Below are positions 6,343 to 12,080 of a DNA stretch of 12,080 nucleotides, piece after piece; positions within the stretch are counted from its first letter, which is position 1; each line of letters starts with the position of its first letter. The translations under genes were made by a program, and so were the position numbers. This stretch comes from Promethearchaeum sp. Its GTDB lineage: Archaea > Asgardarchaeota > Lokiarchaeia > Sigyniarchaeales > Promethearchaeaceae. The DNA is taken from contig JAUWPK010000059.1 of the NCBI GenBank assembly GCA_030611625.1, positions 1 to 12,080 of the forward strand, in the 5' to 3' direction. The notes under the pieces were generated by a model, which was not told the origin of the DNA, did no database searches, and saw only the letters and a program-made list of their open reading frames with translations.

Positions 6343-8406
6343 ATGAAAAAAGTTGATATTTTAGAATGTACCCTCCGTGATGGGAGTTATTCAATAGATT
6401 TCCAATTTGATTATAAAGATACTGCCGTAATTGCTAAGATGTTGGAAACATCTGGTGTAAAATACATCGAAATTGGTCATGGAATAGGAATGAATGCTTC
6501 TCAATCTGGTCTTGGAATGGCAGCATCTACTGATGAAGAATATTTAAAAGCAGCGATGGAAAATTTGTCAAAGGCAAAATTTGGAATGTTTTTTATCCCA
6601 GGAATAGGAAGAATTGAAGATATTGATTTAGCCGCAGATTATGGAATGGATTTCATAAGGATTGGTACTAATGTTACTGAAACAGACAACGCGGAAAAAT
6701 TTATTAAATATGCTAAAAAAAAGGATATGTTAATTGCATCCAATCTCATGAAATCCTACACACTTTCACCTTCTGAGGCATTAAAGAACGCAAAAAATGT
6801 TGCAGATTGGGGAGCAGACATTGTTACTATTGTAGATTCTGCTGGAGGGATGCTGCCTAATGAAGTATCATCATATATCACAACATTGAGAGATAATTTG
6901 GATTGTAGGATTGGTTTTCACGGTCATAATAATTTTTATCTTGCAATTGGTAATACACTAGCAGCCATTGAGTCTGGGGCAACTATTGTTGATACTACAC
7001 TTCAAGGAATGGGCAGATCTGCAGGAAATGCTCCGACCGAAATAATTTTATTAATTCTAAAAAAAATTGGATATCAAACAAACATTGATATGAAAAAAAT
7101 TTTTGAAATTGGTGAAAATTTCATTCGACCTATTATGAAAAAGCAAGGATTTGGCCCAATTGATGTTATTTCGGGATATGCTCAATTTCACTCCAAGTTT
7201 ACAGATACGATCTTTCAAGTAGCAAAAAAAACTGGAGTAGATCCTCTTGATTTAATAGTAAAAGTTTCTGAAAAAAACAAAATTTTCGTTTCTGAAGAAC
7301 TTGCTTTAGAATCTGCTGAATATTTGCAAAGAAATGGATCTCGATTCAAGAGAAATACAGATAGTTTTCAAACTCAGAAAATTGTATTGGATTATATCAA
7401 TAATTCCTCAAGTTTTAGAAACCAATATGAAGATACCATTAAAAGGATGAATATTATAGCCAGTAAGACTGGAAAATTAAAAGTTTTTATCTTAGCTAAA
7501 CCAATAAGAAAAATGAAAAATAAAAATTCATATGTTGCATCATTTTTAAGAACCAACGAAACAATAATTACTGCTCAAGCAGAAATTAGTAATCCTGATG
7601 ATTTATCAGAATTAATCGAGAACATAAAAGAAAAAGTAGATTATATTGCTATTGATAATGCTCTTGATTGTAGAAAAACCTACTTAGAAAAAAATAAAAT
7701 ATTCTTTTATGATGATGGACAAGCAATTGTAGAATCAGTTTACGGAGATATTATTAATAATGTTCAAGATCTATCTAATCAAGTAATCATAATTGGTAAC
7801 AATCAATATTCCCAAAAAATTGCATATGAATTATTGCTAAGGGCAAAAATATTACCAATAATAATTGATCCAATAGATAATTCTGGTATTATCTTCCATA
7901 TCGATAAAAAAAGTAATTTTCCAAAGATTAAAATTGAAAAAATAGATCTTTCTGATATTTCTTTAAAACATTTTATTTTAGTAACATTAGATATTCATGA
8001 AAATATCCTTTCTCAAAATATCTTAAATTTATTTCCGAATCCTCTAATTATTCTAGACGGTGGTTTGGGAAATTTACCTGAAGATTTTATTAAAAAATCT
8101 ATTAAAAATAAGGCAAAATTACTTCGTATCAATATGGGTACTGGATTATTCAATCAAATTTTATTTAAAATTCAAAAAATACAACAAAATCTTCTTAAAA
8201 AAGAAATTGCTTTAGTAGAAGGCGTTAAAATAGTATCAGATGGAGTAATCGGTGAAAAAGGTACAATTATTGTAGATTCATTAGAATTTCCAACTAGAAT
8301 TATCGGTGTTGCAGATGGAAAAGGAAGATTGCTGCAAAACATTTCAGATTATAAAGAAAATGTTAATATAGTAGAAAAAATGGTTCTTTTTCATAAAATT
8401 GGATAA
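6343..8406 (+). CDS. DmpG/MhpE-like pyruvate aldolase fused to an unassigned Rossmann-like C-terminal region
   Basis: A 687-residue protein. Residues 1-~330 match the DRE-TIM metallolyase fold, nearest to 4-hydroxy-2-oxovalerate aldolase. Visible are CTLRDGSY (Arg12, Asp13), metal-binding GFHGHNN (His193, His195), and TTLQGMGRSAGNAPTE (218-233). A communication-like segment with SGYAQFHSKF (277-286) and a VDPLDLIVKVSEKNKIF stretch follows. The family's active-site His (LRDGMHAI in DmpG) is Tyr16 here, and the Tyr of GYAGVYSSF is His or changed, so the substrate or chemistry probably differs. Residues ~340-687 are unfamiliar: QVIIIGNNQYSQKIAYELLL (480-499) followed by IIID (506-509) looks like a degenerate Rossmann beta-alpha-beta, and later strands end in VSDGVIGEKG and GVADGKGR. 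No DmpF-type acylating dehydrogenase motif is seen. ATG 6343 is preferred over GTG 6334. Its role is probably making or modifying a sugar or keto acid in the glycan pathway; this is inferred from context. Confidence 0.75.
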   Translation: MKKVDILECTLRDGSYSIDFQFDYKDTAVIAKMLETSGVKYIEIGHGIGMNASQSGLGMAASTDEEYLKAAMENLSKAKFGMFFIPGIGRIEDIDLAADYGMDFIRIGTNVTETDNAEKFIKYAKKKDMLIASNLMKSYTLSPSEALKNAKNVADWGADIVTIVDSAGGMLPNEVSSYITTLRDNLDCRIGFHGHNNFYLAIGNTLAAIESGATIVDTTLQGMGRSAGNAPTEIILLILKKIGYQTNIDMKKIFEIGENFIRPIMKKQGFGPIDVISGYAQFHSKFTDTIFQVAKKTGVDPLDLIVKVSEKNKIFVSEELALESAEYLQRNGSRFKRNTDSFQTQKIVLDYINNSSSFRNQYEDTIKRMNIIASKTGKLKVFILAKPIRKMKNKNSYVASFLRTNETIITAQAEISNPDDLSELIENIKEKVDYIAIDNALDCRKTYLEKNKIFFYDDGQAIVESVYGDIINNVQDLSNQVIIIGNNQYSQKIAYELLLRAKILPIIIDPIDNSGIIFHIDKKSNFPKIKIEKIDLSDISLKHFILVTLDIHENILSQNILNLFPNPLIILDGGLGNLPEDFIKKSIKNKAKLLRINMGTGLFNQILFKIQKIQQNLLKKEIALVEGVKIVSDGVIGEKGTIIVDSLEFPTRIIGVADGKGRLLQNISDYKENVNIVEKMVLFHKIG

Positions 8407-8407
8407 T

Positions 8408-9559
8408 TTAAATACTTTTTTCTATTTTTTCAAATATCTCTTGAATTTTATTAATTACAAATTTTACATCAATATCAGACATACTTGCATACATTGGAAT
8501 ACTAATTTCACGTTGATAAAAATCTTCTGCTATAGGGCATAAATTATCCTGATAACCTAAGTTCTGATAGAATGGATGTAAATAAACGGGTATATAATGA
8601 ACTTGGATCCATAAACCTGCATTTCTCATCATTTGAAAAATTTCTTTTCGTTTATTTTTATATTTATCCGTCAATAAAATGGGAAACAAATGATATGAAG
8701 AAATTTGCTTATCGAAATCTATCAAGCAATTAAAATAGTTTGAATTATTAAATGCTTCATAATATTCCTGAGCTATTTCTTTCCTACGTGTGACAAAATC
8801 ATCAATTCGGCTTAATTGTGAGATCCCTAAAGCACATTGAATATCTGTAATTCGATAGTTAAATCCTAAATATATCATTTCATAAAACCAAGGACCTTCA
8901 TTTTTGCTCATTGTATTTTGAGATTTTGTTATTCCATGTGTCCGAAAGAGAAGAAGTTTTTCATATAATTTCTTAGAATTTGTTGTTATTATTCCTCCTT
9001 CCCCAGTTGTTATGTGTTTGACTGGATGGAAACTAAACACACTCATATCTGAAAATTCACAATTCCCGATCAAACTTTTATTAAAACTTGCACCTAAAGC
9101 ATGGCATGCATCTTCAATAACTATCAAATTTCTTTTTTTTGCAATATCTTGAATTTTATGCATATTAACTGGTCGACCCGAATAATGTACTGGAATTATA
9201 ACTTTAGTTTTGTCAGAAATTTTCGATTCAATTGCATCTTCATTAATTAACCCAGACTTATTAATATCCACAAAAATTGGTTTAGCATCACAATATAATG
9301 CACAATTTGCAGAAGCTGCAAAAGTCATAGGACTTGTAATTAATTCTTCACCCTTTTTTAAATTTGCAGCAAGACATGCAATATGAAGAGCTGCAGTACC
9401 ACTGGAAACTGCAACTGCATATTTTGAACCAACATATCTTGAAAATAATTCTTCAAATTCCTTCACTTTCGGTCCTGTGGTTAAATAATCACTTTTTAAA
9501 ACTTCGACTACTGCCTTTATATCTTCTTCATTTATTGATTGCCGACCATATGGTATCAT
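8408..9559 (-). CDS. pseC: PseC-like UDP-4-amino-4,6-dideoxy-N-acetyl-altrosamine transaminase
   Basis: A PLP-dependent aminotransferase of the DegT/DnrJ/EryC1 family, predicted to transaminate the 4-keto sugar made by PseB (second step to pseudaminic acid). It begins MIPYGRQSI, the usual PseC opening, which decides for ATG 9557-9559 over the in-frame ATG at 9601 that overlaps pseB. Numbered from there (383 residues), SSGTAALH (52-59) binds the PLP phosphate. VIEDACHALG (147-156) holds the cofactor-ring Asp150, and FSFHPVKHITTGEGG has the Schiff-base Lys181. NYRITDIQCALG (234-245) follows. It starts 1 nt after the pseB stop, so the two are translationally linked. It ends 1 nt from the oppositely oriented aldolase fusion. 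A related 4-aminotransferase (for example LegC-type) is possible, but the N-terminus favours PseC. Confidence 0.88.
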   Translation of the reverse strand: MIPYGRQSINEEDIKAVVEVLKSDYLTTGPKVKEFEELFSRYVGSKYAVAVSSGTAALHIACLAANLKKGEELITSPMTFAASANCALYCDAKPIFVDINKSGLINEDAIESKISDKTKVIIPVHYSGRPVNMHKIQDIAKKRNLIVIEDACHALGASFNKSLIGNCEFSDMSVFSFHPVKHITTGEGGIITTNSKKLYEKLLLFRTHGITKSQNTMSKNEGPWFYEMIYLGFNYRITDIQCALGISQLSRIDDFVTRRKEIAQEYYEAFNNSNYFNCLIDFDKQISSYHLFPILLTDKYKNKRKEIFQMMRNAGLWIQVHYIPVYLHPFYQNLGYQDNLCPIAEDFYQREISIPMYASMSDIDVKFVINKIQEIFEKIEKSI

Positions 9560-9560
9560 A

Positions 9561-10580
9561 TTATAGTAACCCCAATGAATTAAACAGTTTTTTAACTTCA
9601 TCCTTCTTTATTACTGCCATTTCAGAACTATACTCTTTAAAATCATTTTCAGTGATTTTTTTACCTTCGAGTATATATTTTGCTTCCTTAATTGTAAGAT
9701 ACTTTGCAATTGATGATGTAATGATGTATAATCCATTATATTCATAAGTTCGAGGAATTTCACTATAATTAATCATCAATTCATGTATTTTTTCTCCAGG
9801 TCGTAATCCAATTATCTTTGTGTTATTCTTTGCAGTATGTTTTTCTCTCAAAATTTCAATTAGATCTGTTATTCTAAATGCAGGTAATTGAGGAATAAAA
9901 ATTTCTCCTCCAACTGCAAGATCCAATGCATTAAAAATCAATTCGACTGCTTGATCTGGACTAATTATAAATCGAGTCATTCGCTCATCGGTTAAAGGAA
10001 TTTTCTTATGATCTAAAATTTTAGATTCAAAAAACGGAATTACAGAACCGGTGGATTCTAACACATTTCCATATCGAACTGTTGTGAAAATGATGTTTTT
10101 TTTTCCTTTACTATAATTACTTTCTGTAAATATACGCTCAGAGACAAATTTACATGCTCCGTATGTATTTACTGGTGAACATGCTTTATCTGTTGAAACC
10201 ATTACTGCAATCTTCACATCACATTCCAAACAACAATTCACAACGTTCATAGAGCCAAGAATATTTGTTTTTATTGATTCTTCAACATTGTATTCTAAAA
10301 TATCTAAACGTTTTAATGCTGCTGCATGAATCAATATGTCTACACCTTCCATTGCTTTTTTTAAACGTTGGTAATCACGTACATCTCCGATAAAATTTCT
10401 TAAACGAGGATTATTTTCAAAAATCATTTGAGTTTTATGGTGTTTAACTTCATCTCTGCTGAATAATCGTATACTGTGTGGATTATATTGCAATATTCGT
10501 TTGGTTAATGTTTTTCCTAAAAATCCAGTACCACCTGTTATTAAAATGACTTTATTCTCAAATATTTTTGCATATTTCAT
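9561..10580 (-). CDS. pseB: PseB-like UDP-GlcNAc 4,6-dehydratase (inverting)
   Basis: An extended short-chain dehydrogenase/reductase of 339 residues, predicted to convert UDP-GlcNAc to the 4-keto-6-deoxy sugar with C5 inversion. ITGGTGFLGKTL carries the NADP-binding glycine motif (GGTGFLG, 16-22), and FIGDVRDY the adenine-side Asp. HAAALKRLDILEYN is at about 85-98. STDKACSPVNTYGACK (129-144) has the dehydratase-type Asp131 and Lys132 and the YxxxK Tyr140/Lys144. GLRPGEKIHELMI is the C-terminal family signature. It is soluble, with no membrane segments, unlike the membrane-bound long dehydratases. Its stop is 1 nt before the pseC start. The inverting type is favoured because a PseC-like partner lies directly downstream and a PseI-like synthase upstream; sequence alone would not fully separate it from retaining relatives such as those feeding legionaminic or QuiNAc-type sugars. 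Confidence 0.87.
   Translation of the reverse strand: MKYAKIFENKVILITGGTGFLGKTLTKRILQYNPHSIRLFSRDEVKHHKTQMIFENNPRLRNFIGDVRDYQRLKKAMEGVDILIHAAALKRLDILEYNVEESIKTNILGSMNVVNCCLECDVKIAVMVSTDKACSPVNTYGACKFVSERIFTESNYSKGKKNIIFTTVRYGNVLESTGSVIPFFESKILDHKKIPLTDERMTRFIISPDQAVELIFNALDLAVGGEIFIPQLPAFRITDLIEILREKHTAKNNTKIIGLRPGEKIHELMINYSEIPRTYEYNGLYIITSSIAKYLTIKEAKYILEGKKITENDFKEYSSEMAVIKKDEVKKLFNSLGLL
9570..9573 (-). promoter_or_regulatory. Possible Shine-Dalgarno of pseC
   Basis: A GGGG run on the minus strand lies ten bases before ATG 9559, inside the 3' end of pseB. Most starts here lack such a signal. An internal operon gene needs one, which supports 9559 as the start and pseBC cotranscription. Confidence 0.4.
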
Positions 10581-10888
10581 ACTTTAAAATTAATTGAATA
10601 TTCAAAAAACTTTTTCATTGGAAATAATCATCATTTTTAATTCTAATTCATTACATAATATTACTAAAAATTGTGATTGAATAATATTTAAGATACATTT
10701 TCATAATTTGATGATCATTTATTTCCTTTTTATGTAAAATAGCATTAGAAATTGATTTTTTCGTAATTTTCAATTTGATTATCTTTGCTCAAAGTCAGCT
10801 TCTCACAATGCCGAAAAAAATGTTCATTGAAATAGTAGAATAACTTGTCTGTTAAACCAAAATTTATAGGTAAAAATTGTATAATGCT
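10581..10888. other. Intergenic region between pseI-like and pseB-like genes
   Basis: These 308 bp of AT-rich DNA separate two same-strand genes of one pathway. No recognised gene, RNA or clear hairpin terminator is visible. After the pseI stop the same frame stays open for 47 codons to a TAA, but without any start codon. pseB may have its own promoter here, yet no convincing TATA box at the expected distance could be picked. Confidence 0.5.
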
Positions 10889-11935
10889 TCAATCAAGCAT
10901 ATTCCAAGATAATGGGGTACCCTTTTTAAAATCTTTTCGTGCTCGCTTATTTATTATTTGTTTATAATATTTTGGTTTTAGTCCATTGCCAGGACGAATT
11001 ATTCGGATATTTTTTTCGGTAAAAAGTTCTCCATTTTGAATGTTTTCAGTGAGAAAAATAGATTTTCTACCTTTAAGATATGTTCTTTCATGTTCACTCA
11101 CAGAATAATCAATTTTTCCTAATGCTCGTTCTAGTTGTCGAATATCATCAACCATTTTTTTAAATTCTTGTGGTTCCATAGAAAATTGAGAATCAGCAGT
11201 TTTTATATTTCTGCTTAGGCAGAAATGTTTTTCAATGACATTTGCACCTAAAGCTACGGCTCCAATTGCTGCTAATGATCCCATTGAATGATCAGAAAGG
11301 CCTACAGGAACATTAAAAGTCTTACGCAGATGAGGGATGATTTTTAAATTCATATCTTGCGGAAGAGCAGGATAACTACTTGAACATCTTAATAAACATA
11401 TTTGATTATTACCTACACTTCTAATGGCATTTACGGCTTCTTCTATTTCACCTAAACTGGCTAGACCCGTCGACATGATTATTGGTTTGTTTTTTGAAGC
11501 GATATATTGAATTAAGGGAATGTCCACAATCTCAAAAGAAGCAATTTTATAAAACTCAATATCTATAGATTCAAGAAAATCTACAGCTGAAAAATCAAAT
11601 GGGGTTGAAAAAAAATCAATATCTATCTTTTCTGCTTCCTTTTTTAATTGAGATTGCCATTCCCATGGCGTAAAAGCTTTTTTATAAATTGAATATAGCG
11701 TTTCTCCCTTCCATAAACCTTCTTTAATTTGAAAATATTCAGAATCTGAATCCATCGTAATAGTATCTGCGGTATAAGTTTGCACTTTTATGCAATCCGC
11801 ACCTGCTTTTTTTGCTTCATGAATTATATCAATCGCTTTTTCGATATCGCCAGCATGATTCGCAGACATTTCTGCGATAATATAAGTTGGATGATTAGAA
11901 CCAATTTTCCTGTTTTTTATTTTAATTTCGTTCAT
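10889..11935 (-). CDS. pseI: PseI-like pseudaminic acid synthase (NeuB family)
   Basis: Predicted to condense a 6-deoxy-2,4-diacetamido hexose with phosphoenolpyruvate to give a nonulosonic acid. The N-terminal NeuB TIM barrel (about 1-275) has IIAEMSANHAG (19-29), IKVQTYTADTITMD (49-62) and GLWKGETLYSIYKKAFTPWEW (73-93), the last two typical of PseI rather than sialic-acid NeuB. KIASFEI (130-136), GLSDHSMGS with metal ligand His215, and VIEKHFCLSR with His237 follow. The C-terminal SAF (antifreeze-like) domain starts at GRKSIFLTENI (289-299) and holds the active-site-capping IRIIRPGNGLKP. The 348-residue length is normal for the family. It is 308 bp upstream of pseB on the same strand. The start at 11935 lies about 28 nt from a TATA-like stretch and precedes the normal family N-terminus. 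Confidence 0.9.
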   Translation of the reverse strand: MNEIKIKNRKIGSNHPTYIIAEMSANHAGDIEKAIDIIHEAKKAGADCIKVQTYTADTITMDSDSEYFQIKEGLWKGETLYSIYKKAFTPWEWQSQLKKEAEKIDIDFFSTPFDFSAVDFLESIDIEFYKIASFEIVDIPLIQYIASKNKPIIMSTGLASLGEIEEAVNAIRSVGNNQICLLRCSSSYPALPQDMNLKIIPHLRKTFNVPVGLSDHSMGSLAAIGAVALGANVIEKHFCLSRNIKTADSQFSMEPQEFKKMVDDIRQLERALGKIDYSVSEHERTYLKGRKSIFLTENIQNGELFTEKNIRIIRPGNGLKPKYYKQIINKRARKDFKKGTPLSWNMLD

Positions 11936-11956
11936 GATAAATCTCTTAGTTATTCG

Positions 11957-11969
11957 AAAATAATATTTT
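11957..11969 (-). promoter_or_regulatory. TATA-like box of pseI
   Basis: Minus-strand AAAAATATTATTT-type stretch centred about 28 nt before the ATG at 11935. This is the spacing expected for a very short or absent leader. AT-richness makes the exact box uncertain. Confidence 0.35.
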
Positions 11970-12080
11970 TTCGGTTAATATTGGATCAATTTATTCCTAT
12001 CTCTATTTTTTCTATTTCAAAAAATTATAAAATTTCAGTTAAGCTTGCACTATTCGTATTAATTTTTTATAAGTTTTTTA

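Noticed and set aside
9560..9601. Upstream in-frame ATG giving pseC 14 extra residues overlapping pseB
   Set aside because: The canonical PseC N-terminus MIPYGRQSI begins at 9559, directly after the pseB stop and a GGGG run.
9364..9747. 127-codon plus-strand ORF across the pseC/pseB junction
   Set aside because: It is antisense to two well-supported enzymes, has a low-complexity Leu/Ser-rich composition and no recognisable domain.
10746..10888. Open frame of 47 codons continuing after the pseI TGA stop
   Set aside because: It has no start codon, no recognised homology, and pseI already has full family length. It looks like chance in AT-rich DNA.
1..12080. CRISPR arrays, tRNA or rRNA genes, transposases
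   Set aside because: No regularly spaced repeats, tRNA-like folds, rRNA segments or transposase motifs were seen on either strand.

Overview
This AT-rich window is a surface-glycan or nucleotide-sugar biosynthesis region, most likely from an archaeon. Two things point to an archaeon: several genes have a TATA-like box about 22-30 nt before the start codon with no Shine-Dalgarno (leaderless promoters), and a T-rich terminator region follows a stop codon. A eukaryotic-type (HAD-fold) phosphomannomutase would fit an Asgard-type archaeon, but this is inference from features, not a taxonomic placement.

Left block (1-5046). Two collinear paralogues of an unusually long nucleotide-sugar dehydrogenase lie on the minus strand, at 1-1261 (continuing past the window edge) and 3409-5046. 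They flank a mannose-1-phosphate guanylyltransferase (1430-2461, minus) and a divergent eukaryotic-type phosphomannomutase (2597-3289, plus). The last two would turn mannose-6-phosphate into GDP-mannose, and the dehydrogenase may oxidise a nucleotide sugar to a uronate. Copy 1 of the dehydrogenase has an in-frame TGA at codon 152 and has lost several conserved residues, so it looks like a decaying pseudogene. Its first ~125 codons and promoter remain close to copy 2, while the rest has diverged.

Middle block (5047-8406). After a 465-bp intergenic stretch come two plus-strand genes. One is a class I SAM-dependent methyltransferase of the kind found in glycan clusters. The other is a 687-residue protein with an N-terminal DmpG/MhpE-like pyruvate aldolase (DRE-TIM metallolyase) and communication-like domain, followed by about 340 residues I cannot assign, including a Rossmann-like segment. 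This fusion is the most novel-looking protein here.

Right block (8408-11935, minus). Three genes match the pseudaminic acid pathway: pseI-like synthase, then pseB-like 4,6-dehydratase, then pseC-like aminotransferase. pseB and pseC are separated by 1 nt. The aldolase fusion ends 1 nt from the pseC stop, tail to tail. The pathway's acetyltransferase (PseH), UDP-sugar hydrolase (PseG) and CMP transferase (PseF) are not in the window. Together the genes suggest a cell-surface glycan containing a nonulosonic acid and mannose-derived sugars.
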